Assembly (NCBI GenBank): GCA_024403615.1
Contig: JAKSRM010000006.1
Span: 42,913 to 106,912 of the forward strand
Direction of reading: 5' to 3'
Source of the DNA: Lachnospiraceae bacterium
GTDB lineage: Bacteria; Bacillota; Clostridia; Lachnospirales; Lachnospiraceae
Length of the DNA: 64,000 nucleotides
The first letter of the stretch is position 1; the number at the start of each line of letters is the position of its first letter. A program made the translations under genes and the position numbers. Of the stretch, positions 17,584 to 27,300 are shown piece after piece. The notes under the pieces were generated by a model. That model searched no databases. It was given only the letters and a program-made list of their open reading frames with translations, and was not told where the DNA came from.

Positions 17584-18516
17584 ATGTCCGTTTACACAGT
17601 GAATTTTTTATCCAGGGAATTAGGACTGCACACCAAAGTCAGTGTCATAATTCCAAATGGAGACGTAGACCGGCCTTTTAAACTGAAAACCCGTGAGGGT
17701 GGTCTGTATCAGGTACTTTGGTTGTTACATGGTGGCACCGATGATTATATGGATTTCATCTATAACACCAATATTGTTAGCTACGCAGAAGCAAACAAAA
17801 TTGCCGTAGTTATTCCGGAAGACCATGACGCCTTCTTTACCGATAACTACATTCCAAACAATGGCCATTACTTTACTTACACAACCGAAGAGTTAGTAAG
17901 AATGTGCCGCAGCATTTTCCCTCTCTCTCCAAGAAGAGAAGACAACTTTGTAGCTGGTAACTCCATGGGCTCTGGCGGCGCTATGAAATGTGCGGTTCTT
18001 CATCCAGAACTTTACGGCGCAGCTTTAATGCTTAGCGGATCTGGTATCCGTATGCATCGTCCAGAAGACGCATGGACCAGAGAATTCCTGAACAAGGTAA
18101 TCAACGACGAAGACGTTTCCGATTATCCGATGGTAGAAGAACCAAAGAAAGACGTTCAGATGGCTCTTCCAATTTATGAAGCTTTGAAGACAAGAAAAGA
18201 AGGCCTTCCAAAATTATTCTTTACCTGCGGAACTGCCGATACCTACGTATATCCAGATGTTCAGCTGGCACTGAAATTCTACGATAAAATGGGCTTAGAT
18301 TATTTCTTCGAGGAGATTCCAGGCTACCGTCATGAATGGCCGTTCTGGGATATGCAGTTGAAGAAGGCACTGGAAAGCTGGCTGCCTCTGAAGCATGACC
18401 TCATATATTTAGATGAGAAAGGAACCGTTTCGGAAACCGAAACAGACATCAGGACTCCGTCAGCTACGCTGACACCTCATGTCAGAAAAGGAGGAAAAGT
18501 AAATGGCAGTAATTAA
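17584..18516 (+). CDS. Esterase family protein A (alpha/beta hydrolase) with extended tail
   Basis: 310 residues. The PF00756-type fold shows LWLLHGGTDD (oxyanion), GNSMGSGG (Ser nucleophile), CGTADTYVYPD (acid) and GYRHEWPFWD (His). Residues up to LPLKHDL align with the whole of the next protein, which ends there; this one continues for about 38 residues encoded by what looks like the intergenic spacer, including a palindrome (18445-18483) and the ribosome site of the next gene. It overlaps that gene by 14 bp. Cytosolic; substrate unknown. Confidence 0.85.
   Translation: MSVYTVNFLSRELGLHTKVSVIIPNGDVDRPFKLKTREGGLYQVLWLLHGGTDDYMDFIYNTNIVSYAEANKIAVVIPEDHDAFFTDNYIPNNGHYFTYTTEELVRMCRSIFPLSPRREDNFVAGNSMGSGGAMKCAVLHPELYGAALMLSGSGIRMHRPEDAWTREFLNKVINDEDVSDYPMVEEPKKDVQMALPIYEALKTRKEGLPKLFFTCGTADTYVYPDVQLALKFYDKMGLDYFFEEIPGYRHEWPFWDMQLKKALESWLPLKHDLIYLDEKGTVSETETDIRTPSATLTPHVRKGGKVNGSN
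18445..18483. repeat. REP-like nested palindrome inside the esterase A tail
   Basis: GTCAGC-tac-GCTGAC is nested within GACATCAGG/CCTCATGTC (one mismatch). The core CTCCGTCAGC...GACACC resembles palindromic repeats common between genes of gut Firmicutes, and a related core occurs at 62033-62054. Confidence 0.55.
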
Positions 18517-19309
18517 TTGTAATATTTATTCTCCTGCACTTCGTTGCAAAACCGATGTAACCGTAGTTCTTCCGTTCTATTCTTATGAAGACATTACCGC
18601 TGGAAAGAGAGATGATATTTTCCCTACCGGTAAAAAGTATCAGGTACTGTGGCTCCTTCATGGCGGCAATGGAAACGATCAGGACTATATTAACTATACC
18701 AACGTTGTTCGTTACGCAACGGACCATATGCTGGCAGTTGTTATGCCAACCGGCTATAACATGAACACGGATGACCAGGATCCTGGCATGAAAATGTGCA
18801 CCTATATTGGAGAAGAACTTCCAAAAATGATGCGTGACGTTTTTCCTCTTTCTGACAAGAGAGAAGATAACTTTATCGGCGGCTTATCTATGGGTTCCAA
18901 CGGCGCACAGAAAGTAGCCATCCGTTATCCAGAAAACTACAGCGCAGTTTTAGCCATGTCTGCTGGTTCCTTCTTCCCAATTCCAAAGAGCGCTGGTGGA
19001 GACCGTAAGAGATTTGAAACTGGTATGCCGATGCCTCCACATAAACCGAACGAGATGGAAGAAAACATGGAAATCCTGAAGCAGGACATTGCAGACGGAA
19101 AACAGCTTCCAAAATTCTTCATGATCTGGGGCGAAAAAGATATTGCTCGTTTAGGACAGAGCAATTCCGTAAAATTCCTGGAAGAACAGGGCTGTGATGT
19201 TTATGCAGAAGAAGTTCCTGGTTTAGGACATGAGTGGGATCTTTGGGACAGGACCCTTCGCAAAGCCTTTAACGAGCTGCTTCCACTGAAGCATGATTTA
19301 GTAGACTGA
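18503..19309 (+). CDS. Esterase family protein B (alpha/beta hydrolase)
   Basis: 268 residues, paralogue of the preceding esterase. LWLLHGGNGN, GLSMGSNG (Ser nucleophile), WGEKDIARLG and GLGHEWDLWD give the Ser-Asp-His set. RBS AGGAGG is 8 bp upstream and lies within the coding tail of esterase A. Two esterases of different sequence behind two bicupins suggest stepwise handling of ester-containing substrates, but the substrate is not identifiable. Confidence 0.87.
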   Translation: MAVINCNIYSPALRCKTDVTVVLPFYSYEDITAGKRDDIFPTGKKYQVLWLLHGGNGNDQDYINYTNVVRYATDHMLAVVMPTGYNMNTDDQDPGMKMCTYIGEELPKMMRDVFPLSDKREDNFIGGLSMGSNGAQKVAIRYPENYSAVLAMSAGSFFPIPKSAGGDRKRFETGMPMPPHKPNEMEENMEILKQDIADGKQLPKFFMIWGEKDIARLGQSNSVKFLEEQGCDVYAEEVPGLGHEWDLWDRTLRKAFNELLPLKHDLVD

Positions 19310-19334
19310 TTATAATTTAGGAAACATACATTAG

Positions 19335-21356
19335 ATGAATGCAAAACGAGAGAACTGGATAGATGTGGCGAAAGCGATTGCGATTCTTGCAATAATCGTA
19401 GGTCATGTCGGAGGTACGACTTTTCGTTTTGCATTCTCTTTTAATGTAACGGCGTTTTTAATTCTCTCCGGTTATACCATCAGTAAAAAATACGGAATCA
19501 AAGAATTTATCAATCAAAAATTTAATCGGTTGATGATTCCCTATTTTATGACTTGCTTTGTAGTGATCCTTCTGGATTTGTTTAACAACGTTTTTCTCTA
19601 TGGAAAAACCGTAGAGGAAATAAAAGACGCTTTTGCTACGGACCTTGTCCGTTCCTTCTTTGCATCCGGTACCTATACGAATTTTGGAAAATTAGAAATT
19701 GGAAGCAGAATCGGAGCCATCTGGTTTCTGCCGGCCATGTTTTTTGCCCTTCTTATTTTCCGTCTGCTGTTGCAATGGACAGAGGACCTGAGAATCTTAG
19801 GCGTAGTAACGTTTTTGATTGCCGCGGTCGGATATGTTACGGGGCCTCTTCTTTGGCTTCCTTTTAGCATTCAGTCTGGAATGTTTTCCACCTTTTTCCT
19901 TTGGCTCGGATATGTTGCAAAGAGGTATGATCTTGTAAAACTGCTCAAATGGTATATTGCCTTACCAGCCTTGGCAATATTTGTTTTTGGCGCTTACAAG
20001 GGCATATCTCCTGTATGGGTAGTAACTGCTTCTGCAACGGTGATCTATCTTTCTCCGATTTTCAGTATTTTCGGATGTCTTGTTATTTTTTATCTTTCCC
20101 GTCTGTTAGAAAAAGCAAAATGGATTGGTTTTATCGGACAGCAGTCCATGACCATTTTATGCCTTCACTTGATTTCTTTGGAAACTTTGGGCGACTATTT
20201 TTACAAGATTCTTGAAATTCTTGGATTGGAAGGAAAACTTCGCAGTGGCGTAAATATCCTTTTGTATATTGCTTTTGCAGTTCTTGGGGCTTTGGTTTTG
20301 GCTTGGCTGAAAGGAAAGCCTTATGCTTTCTACAAAAAGATTGCGGGATGGAGAAGTTCGGCAGCGTCAGCATCCGGAGAGCGGGAACGAACTGTCGATA
20401 TTATGCGTGGCATTTTAATTCTTGCCATGTTAGTAGGTCATTTTTATATCGACCCAACGTTAAGAAAAATTATTTATTCCTGCCATATGGAGGCCTTCGT
20501 GCTTCTGTCTGGCTATTTTTACCGTAAAAAAGATCATTTCGGAAAAAGCGTTCTTCACATGTTGAGAACCTTTTTGTTGCCTTACGGAATATTTGTTGTG
20601 ATTCATATGTTACTGGACGTAGGAAAATGGTCGGTCGCATATTTTACAGAAACCTTAAAGACCTATGCTTTGGGCATGTCCTATTCTGATAAAATATTGA
20701 CGGATATTTCTTCCGTAGGACCAGTATATTTTATTTTGCTATTGTTCTTGGTGCGCTTGATTTATATGCTCCTGGATCGAATCTGCAAAAACGAAATTGT
20801 CAAAGCAGCTGTCATCGTAGTACTTACGGTTGCAGGCGCGCTTCTGGGAAGAGGCGGACTTTGGCTTCCATGGAGTTTTGACTGTGTGCTTTATTCCATG
20901 TTTTTCTACTATATCGGCGTACTGTTTCAAAAATACAAAATATTGGATTTCCTCAAAGACCATCATATTTTCTATTTTATTTTGTCCCCGGTATGGGCGG
21001 TTATGATTTACTTTGGTTCGATGGAACTGGCCATTCGTCAGTACGCACCATACCTGTTGGTCATTATCGGAGCTCTTTGTGGAATAGCAATTATTTATCG
21101 ATTTTCTGCGTACCTTAACCGGGCTTTGGTTTTATCTTCCCGGATATTGAACTATATTGGAAAATCCACCATTTATTTGCTGGTTGTCCATGTATTATTG
21201 AACAGCCGCATGTTGGCGTTCTGTGAAGGTAGGGGAATCAACAGCGCAGCAACTATGATTCTTTGCATTGGATTGCAGGTGATTATTTCCGTAATCGTCT
21301 ATGGTCTGCATTCCATAATTAAGAGAGCTATAAAATCGAAAACGGTTGAAATATGA
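19335..21356 (+). CDS. Double acyltransferase-3 membrane protein (tandem fusion)
   Basis: 673 residues made of two acyltransferase family 3 (PF01757) units. Unit 1 starts with NWIDVAKAIAILAIIVGH (about 7-24), unit 2 with RTVDIMRGILILAMLVGH (about 355-372). Each has about ten membrane helices and the N-terminal Asp/His signature of the family. Typical members have one unit of 330-400 residues and O-acetylate sugars or acylate envelope polymers. The units are diverged. The last four bases overlap the start of the Ntn-hydrolase gene, so translation is coupled. Confidence 0.85.
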   Translation: MNAKRENWIDVAKAIAILAIIVGHVGGTTFRFAFSFNVTAFLILSGYTISKKYGIKEFINQKFNRLMIPYFMTCFVVILLDLFNNVFLYGKTVEEIKDAFATDLVRSFFASGTYTNFGKLEIGSRIGAIWFLPAMFFALLIFRLLLQWTEDLRILGVVTFLIAAVGYVTGPLLWLPFSIQSGMFSTFFLWLGYVAKRYDLVKLLKWYIALPALAIFVFGAYKGISPVWVVTASATVIYLSPIFSIFGCLVIFYLSRLLEKAKWIGFIGQQSMTILCLHLISLETLGDYFYKILEILGLEGKLRSGVNILLYIAFAVLGALVLAWLKGKPYAFYKKIAGWRSSAASASGERERTVDIMRGILILAMLVGHFYIDPTLRKIIYSCHMEAFVLLSGYFYRKKDHFGKSVLHMLRTFLLPYGIFVVIHMLLDVGKWSVAYFTETLKTYALGMSYSDKILTDISSVGPVYFILLLFLVRLIYMLLDRICKNEIVKAAVIVVLTVAGALLGRGGLWLPWSFDCVLYSMFFYYIGVLFQKYKILDFLKDHHIFYFILSPVWAVMIYFGSMELAIRQYAPYLLVIIGALCGIAIIYRFSAYLNRALVLSSRILNYIGKSTIYLLVVHVLLNSRMLAFCEGRGINSAATMILCIGLQVIISVIVYGLHSIIKRAIKSKTVEI

Positions 21357-22480
21357 AAAAGCATAAACCGATAAAAATCATAGGAATTCTCTTGGGCTCC
21401 ATTCTTGCCGTCGTTCTTATTGTGGCAGGAATTCTTTTGCTGATGTTGAATGGAAGAATAAAAAACCTCCAACAGTTAGATGAAGAGGGTTATTTGTATT
21501 ATGCAGAATATGAAGGAGAATACGACAATCCGTTGATTTCGGCGCCTTGCCGGTTGATTCAAAATTCCGGATGCTCTGCGTTTTTAGCAAAAGAGGAGGA
21601 TGGAAGAATTTTCACCGGAAGGAATTATGACTTATCCCACGCTGATTCGGAAGGAAATCCTTCTGGATTGAATGTAGTTTTGCGACTAAATCCAAAAGGA
21701 AAATATCGCTCTATCAATGTGGCAGATGCTGCCTGGATTACCTATTTGGGACTGCCATATTACAAAGGAGCTTTGTCGGACGACAAAGTGACAAAACTGC
21801 CTTTGGCTTTTCTGCCGTATTTATGTATGGACGGAATCAATGAAAAAGGACTTTCCGTTTCCATTCTTGCACTGGATGTAAAAGAAGGAGAAAGGGCAGT
21901 TTCACAAAATGTAAAAGGAAAAAAGAAAATTCTTTATGAAGAACTTCTGCGTATTTTACTGGATGAATGCGCCAGCGTGGACGAGGCAGTGAATAAGGCG
22001 GAAGAGTACAATATTTCCAATATTTTAGGCAGAGATTATCATTTATTTGTATCCGATGCCGATGGAAAAAGTGTAGTTTTAGAGTGGCGTTATGAGGAAC
22101 TGCAGGTAACTTATACAGATGCTGCCACGAACTTTTATGTGGGATTTGATGACGCAGATGCTAGTTACCAGAAGGAACTTTCAAAAGCCCAGAGCGAGAA
22201 AGAAATTAGTCCGGCCTATCGGTTTGGCTATGGCCATGGTTATGATCGCTTCCTCACAATTGCAGAGGGACTAGAGAAACATCGTGGGGAAGAAGGAACT
22301 GCGGTTATGGATAAAGAAGAACTACGTCTTCTTTTAGAACAGACAACCCAGGCCTTCCATCCAGAGGAACTTACTTCCTTAACCCAGTATCATGCATTAT
22401 ATTGCAATACGGATAGGACTTTGGAAATTTATCCATGTCCGTCTTATGATCAGAAATTTACATTTTCTTTGGAAAAATGA
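21353..22480 (+). CDS. Membrane-anchored choloylglycine hydrolase-like (linear amide C-N hydrolase)
   Basis: 375 residues with an N-terminal membrane helix (about 8-32). The Ntn-hydrolase core begins at GCSAFLAKEEDGRIFTGRNYD: Cys74 as nucleophile, Arg90 and Asp93 at the +16 and +19 spacing seen in bile salt hydrolase (Cys2, Arg18, Asp21). DYHLFVSDADGKSVVLEW matches the later core strand. Family members cleave bile salts, penicillin V or N-acyl amides. Bile salt hydrolases are cytosolic with Cys exposed by Met removal; here the Cys is internal and the protein is anchored, so cleavage at Gly73/Cys74 would be needed. Overlaps the acyltransferase gene by 4 bp. Confidence 0.8.
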   Translation: MKKHKPIKIIGILLGSILAVVLIVAGILLLMLNGRIKNLQQLDEEGYLYYAEYEGEYDNPLISAPCRLIQNSGCSAFLAKEEDGRIFTGRNYDLSHADSEGNPSGLNVVLRLNPKGKYRSINVADAAWITYLGLPYYKGALSDDKVTKLPLAFLPYLCMDGINEKGLSVSILALDVKEGERAVSQNVKGKKKILYEELLRILLDECASVDEAVNKAEEYNISNILGRDYHLFVSDADGKSVVLEWRYEELQVTYTDAATNFYVGFDDADASYQKELSKAQSEKEISPAYRFGYGHGYDRFLTIAEGLEKHRGEEGTAVMDKEELRLLLEQTTQAFHPEELTSLTQYHALYCNTDRTLEIYPCPSYDQKFTFSLEK

Positions 22481-22542
22481 TAATATAACATAAGAATCTG
22501 CCCTTGAATAAGAAGGCGGATATTGAAAAAAGGAGTTAGAAA

Positions 22543-22866
22543 ATGACAAAAGTAAAAGTTATTCCAGGCCCATGTAAATTAGAAGCTGTAATTACGGCAG
22601 AAGAAAATGAGGACGGCGGCGTAAACGTTAAAGTTGAAACTGACTGCAAATCCATCAATGATCTGATGGCTTCCGTTGATGAAGAATTTGATCCATTTGA
22701 AATCTGCTTTGCAAAACCAGGAAACGGTCCATTGGTTGAAAGTATTAACGAGAATGGATTCCCTGTTCATGGAAGCTGCCCGGTTTTGAATGCAATTGTA
22801 AAGGCAATTGAAGCAGAAGCTGGCCTTGCATTAGAACAGAATGTTGTAATTGAATTTATCGATTAA
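22543..22866 (+). CDS. Conserved small Cys-containing protein, function unknown
   Basis: 107 residues with four well-spaced cysteines (PGPCKLEA, TDCKSI, EICFAKPG, GSCPVLNA), suggesting a metal or cluster site. It resembles a small DUF family of anaerobes that I cannot name firmly. RBS AAGGAG. It is followed immediately by the flavodoxin/ferredoxin gene, so a redox-linked role is possible. Confidence 0.7.
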   Translation: MTKVKVIPGPCKLEAVITAEENEDGGVNVKVETDCKSINDLMASVDEEFDPFEICFAKPGNGPLVESINENGFPVHGSCPVLNAIVKAIEAEAGLALEQNVVIEFID

Positions 22867-22867
22867 T

Positions 22868-23611
22868 ATGATCATTTATTTTTCGGGTACAGGAAACAGT
22901 AAATATATAGCGGATCGGTTAGACGATATTCTGGATGAAGATTTTATTAATCTAAATTACCGGATAAAAAATAACATGAAAAATAAAGTCGACGTAGACC
23001 GATATATTTTTGTTGTGCCTACCTATGCATGGCGAATTCCAAAACTTGTTTCGGAATGGATTCAGGAAACGGAACTGAAGATGGGCGCCAAAGTCTGGTT
23101 TGTAATGGACTGTGGAGACGGCATTGGAAATGCGGCTCATTATAATCAAAAATTGTGCAGACAAAAAGGCTTGCAGTATATGGGCACGGCGAAAATCATT
23201 ATGCCGGAAAATTATATTGCGATGTTTAATGCTCCAAATCCGGAACAGGCACAGGTCATTATCGATGCCGCCAATCCAGTCATTGATGAGGTAGGAAGGA
23301 TGATTTCGGAGGGAGCGGCTTTTCCGGTTCCGGAAAAGAAAAATTTCTCTGACTGGTTCCTAAGTGCAATCGTAAATCCGTTCTTCTATCGCTTCAGCGT
23401 GAAAGCAAAAGACTTCCGTGTTGGCGAAGCCTGCAAAGGCTGTGGATTATGCGTAAGATTATGTCCCTTAAATAATATCCATATTTCGGATGGAAAACCG
23501 GTATGGGGAAAGGACTGCACTCATTGTATGGCATGTATCTGTCATTGCCCGGAAGAAACCATCGAATATGGCCAGACCAGTGTTGGAAAGCCGAGATATC
23601 ATATTGATTGA
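22868..23611 (+). CDS. EFR1-type flavodoxin/ferredoxin fusion
   Basis: 247 residues. The N-terminus MIIYFSGTGNSKYIADRL is the FMN phosphate loop of a flavodoxin-like domain; the C-terminus has two CxxCxxCxxxCP clusters (CKGCGLCVRLCP and CTHCMACICHCP) for two [4Fe-4S] centres. ATG 22868 gives the motif at the extreme N-terminus and is preferred over TTG 22850, which overlaps the previous gene. No clear ribosome site, so translation is probably coupled. Role: cytosolic one- or two-electron carrier. Confidence 0.88.
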   Translation: MIIYFSGTGNSKYIADRLDDILDEDFINLNYRIKNNMKNKVDVDRYIFVVPTYAWRIPKLVSEWIQETELKMGAKVWFVMDCGDGIGNAAHYNQKLCRQKGLQYMGTAKIIMPENYIAMFNAPNPEQAQVIIDAANPVIDEVGRMISEGAAFPVPEKKNFSDWFLSAIVNPFFYRFSVKAKDFRVGEACKGCGLCVRLCPLNNIHISDGKPVWGKDCTHCMACICHCPEETIEYGQTSVGKPRYHID

Positions 23612-23694
23612 AATCTGTGGAAATCTTACCTGGATAGGTGAAAATAAATAAATATTGTGTTATTCTAAAATAAATTTTCAAGGAGGATTATGTA

Positions 23695-24195
23695 ATGGGT
23701 GAAAATTATGTAATGAACACAGAGGGCGAATATGGCCAATATATTGTACAGACTCTTCAGGCCCCTAAAATGAGCGACGGCTTTAAGGAATTTTATAAAA
23801 CATATGCAAACAGATTGCTTTGGATGGATGGAAACGTTGTTCCTGGCGCATTCCAGATGAATATGGCCTGGTATCATTCTGCATCCGATTGCCGTCCATT
23901 ATGGAAACATGACGAGCACAGCCATGACACCGATGAAATGATCGGATTTATTGGTTCCAATCCAGAAGATCCTTACGATCTGGGCGCTGAAATTGAAATC
24001 GGAATTAACGGAGAACTTCATAGACTGACAAAGAGCTCTATCATCTTTATTCCTGGCGGAATGAAGCATCTTCCACTTTCCATCATTAGTCTGGAAAGAC
24101 CAGTTCTTCATTTTTCAATTTCTTTAAATTCAACTTATGCTTATAAGCCAACCGCAACTGGCGAAGCAACCGATCTGACAGAAAAAGAAGAATAA
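23695..24195 (+). CDS. Single-cupin protein C
   Basis: 166 residues with a strong AAGGAGG site. The metal site reads HSHDTDEMIGFIG then MKHLPL (HxHx3E...H). It is the same type of domain as the C-terminal half of the bicupins at 15764 and 16671 and closest to the single cupin on the minus strand at 35459; both start with ENYVMN.EG.YG. A TATTCT box at 23661 may be its -10. Terminated at 24217. Function unknown. Confidence 0.82.
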   Translation: MGENYVMNTEGEYGQYIVQTLQAPKMSDGFKEFYKTYANRLLWMDGNVVPGAFQMNMAWYHSASDCRPLWKHDEHSHDTDEMIGFIGSNPEDPYDLGAEIEIGINGELHRLTKSSIIFIPGGMKHLPLSIISLERPVLHFSISLNSTYAYKPTATGEATDLTEKEE

Positions 24196-24216
24196 AGACT
24201 AACGAGTATTGTTTAT

Positions 24217-24248
24217 AAAACAGCTTCCGTAAAGGAAGCTGTTTTTTT
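24217..24248 (+). terminator. Intrinsic terminator
   Basis: AAACAGCTTCC-gtaaa-GGAAGCTGTTT perfect stem followed by T7. Confidence 0.92.
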
Positions 24249-24275
24249 GCATACAGAAAATACATATGTTATAAT
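24247..24275 (+). promoter_or_regulatory. Promoter of the surface protein gene (extended -10)
   Basis: TTGCAT (24247-24252), exactly 17 bp, and TATAAT (24270-24275) preceded by TG. The T run of the preceding terminator overlaps the -35 box. Confidence 0.75.
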
Positions 24276-24336
24276 AAAATGCTTATTATGAACAATCTTG
24301 AAGAAAATAGAATCCTTAGATAAAAGAGGGAATTAT

Positions 24337-27300
24337 ATGAAAAAGTTACTGAAAAAATCCATAGTAATTCTTATGACGATGGTAATGACGGTATCGTCTT
24401 TCCTGATTACGCCACTTACAACGTTTGCTACAGATGGCGAGATTCCGTCGAATAAGATCAGCAGTTTATTTGAGTATTATGTAGGTAAAAATACGTTTTT
24501 CTACGATGATGCGTATTTCAATATGCCAGCTTCGGAATATGATGATTCCTTTGCGACGACTTCTCTTTGTCTGGCGATGTCCGCGTTTAATAACCCGAGC
24601 GTTGGTTATACAGACGGCGAGCGTTGTGCCAGGGATATGATGGAAAAGATGGGCTTTTCCAATATTTCTGCCAATGGTTATTATGCAGAGAAGCCGCAGT
24701 CAGATTCTATGGGAGTAATTATCGGATCTAAGGAAGTAGTACGTACGGATGGAAAGATTCAGCCTATTATTGCCATGGCTTTAAGAGGCGGAAACTATGA
24801 GTCGGAATGGGCTGGCAATGTAACTGTTGGAGCTTCCAAAGAACATACTGGTTTTTCAGATGCAAGAGATATTGCCACAACATGGCTGAATAAATATTTA
24901 AGAGAATGCACTGGTAGATATTCCGGCAGCGATTACGTTGCTCCGAAAATCTGGATTGTCGGATACAGCCGTGCTTCTGCAACAGCTAATTTAACTGGTT
25001 GCTTTGTTAACTGTGTTCTGAACAATGAAGGACCTGAAGCAAAGACTATGATCTACACCGAAATGAGGGATAATCTGAACCGCTTAGGTGTTACTACGGA
25101 TGACGTTTATGTATATTGCTTTGAGGTTCCTCAGGGCTTAACAGATGATTCAAAATACAACCCTTCCGTTCAGTCTAATATCTGGTGCCTGGCAAATCCT
25201 GCAGACCCTGTGCCTTATGTAGCTCCGAGTGATATGGGATTTTACAGGGCTGGTACCACAATCGATCCAACAGAAGGAGTTTCTTACGATGAGTTCATGG
25301 CTCAGATGATGCTGATTAATCCAAGAATGGCAAAGGATTGGGCAGCTTCAGAAGCACAGAATGATTTCCATGCAAAGTCCACAAATATCGTAACGCTTAT
25401 ATTAAATATATTCGGAACCGCAGAATTCAGTGATGCCTGGTTCAACGGTGTTGGAGATGACGCAGGCGAATTTAGTGACAGCCTAGTTAATGATTTTCTG
25501 GTTGAGGCAATGGAATATGTTCCTTCCGTGACTTTAAAAGGAATTGGAAAATCAGCAAGAGAGATTTATACCGATTCCTATCAGGAACCGATACAGATAG
25601 TTGCGAAAGCCCTTATGGCTTCTACGAAAGAACAAAAAGATGCTTTCGTTGCTGCAATTGGCGACGCAGCAGGAAAAAATATAAATGGATGGGAAATAGC
25701 CGATCTGATTGCGGGATTCACCGACTTTGTTTGGGGCGGCAAAGGTGGAAGCGAGATTTACCTTAAGCTGAGCAACCTATTAAGAGATATTTTAGAAGAT
25801 TTTTCAAAGGATAAGAGTGTTTCCGGAATCATTTCAAGTTCGGAAATGGAGATTTTGAAAAACAGTTACGACGATCTTGCTGCTTTAGTAGCAGCGCTTT
25901 ATATTACGGATCTTAGCATGGTTGATGGCTATCAGCACATAGCGACAGCGAAAACTTATGCTGCAGAATTGTTCCTGCCACATTATCCGGAATACGTTCT
26001 GGCTTACATGAGAGCAAGAGACCCGAACTATAACGGTAAGAATGTTGAGCAGTATCAGCTGAAAATTTCTTCCGCAGACGCAAAGTCCCTGAAAAATATA
26101 CAGTTGAATGTATATACGGAGCAGCTGACTTCTCCATATCAGTATGATCAGATTGCATCTGTTACGAAAGATGGCTTGAATACAAGTTATGAGTTCAGTG
26201 ACGGATGGTGGGAAGGAAGCGCTACATACTCAGATAACGAAATAACATTGTATCTGAACAGAAATATTAACAATGATTTCGAAAAGGATAGTGACTACCG
26301 ATTTGAGATTATTAATAACAGTACCGATGGTTCACGCCAGAAACTGAAAATAGATTACAACATCCTTAAAGAAGGAAAAGATGGTGACAATAAGACGCAG
26401 GATTTTGAAAAGACTGCTATTCCGGTTGCCAATGACGATGTTTTAAAAATCATTCCAAGAAAGGATGACCGTTCCTATGCGACCTTGGAAAAATACATTC
26501 AGGTGACACCAGTATTTGTAGATGAAAATCTGAATGAAATTGAGGAGGGTAGCATTGTTGTACGTACAACGGAAGATGGTAGAAAGGCAGACTTCCGTCA
26601 TTTTCTTGTTACGGATGAGCATAGCTACGAAGTAACCGCTCCTTCCGGAACGTTCTTGAATGAATTGGCAATACCAGCTTATGACGACGCTGGAAATGTG
26701 GTTATTGATCCAGAAAGAGATAGAGCTTATACCCGTCATGTATTCAATCCTTCCTCATGGGATTGGAACGAATGCAGCATGCCGCTTTATATCGTTTGTA
26801 GTGACAGATTTGCGGAGGGAAAAGTATATGCAGATATTACCTACCAGCATCGGGGCTCATCAAAAAAACTCATTGATGAAATCGATACCACCATTCCGTT
26901 AAAATTAGCGAATTTGACAAAGAAGTCAGAGGATGTTGGTACTGGCGAACAGTATATGGATGCGGAACCGGGAGATACGATTGAAATATCGTTCGATAAG
27001 AGCAAGATTCCAAGTGGAAAAGTATTTAATGGTTGGTCCGTGAAGTCCAATGTTTATGTGGAAAAGACCGAGGAAGAAACGAAACTGACCTTTACGATGC
27101 CAGAGGGCGGAGCAGAAGTTCATGCTATGATTGGTGATTCCTTAGAGGGCGTAACTCTTACGTTCACTGGCTCTTGGGCTCATCCAACGGACCGGCTTCC
27201 AGACGAAATCGATGGATACTGGAGATTAGTATATATTGATCCAGAATATGCAGACGTTTCTTATAAGAACGCAGCAAATTGCTATCCGGCAAAACATATT

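Noticed and set aside
24217..24248. Riboswitch upstream of the surface protein
   Set aside because: The structure is just a terminator followed by a promoter; the leader after the promoter is short.
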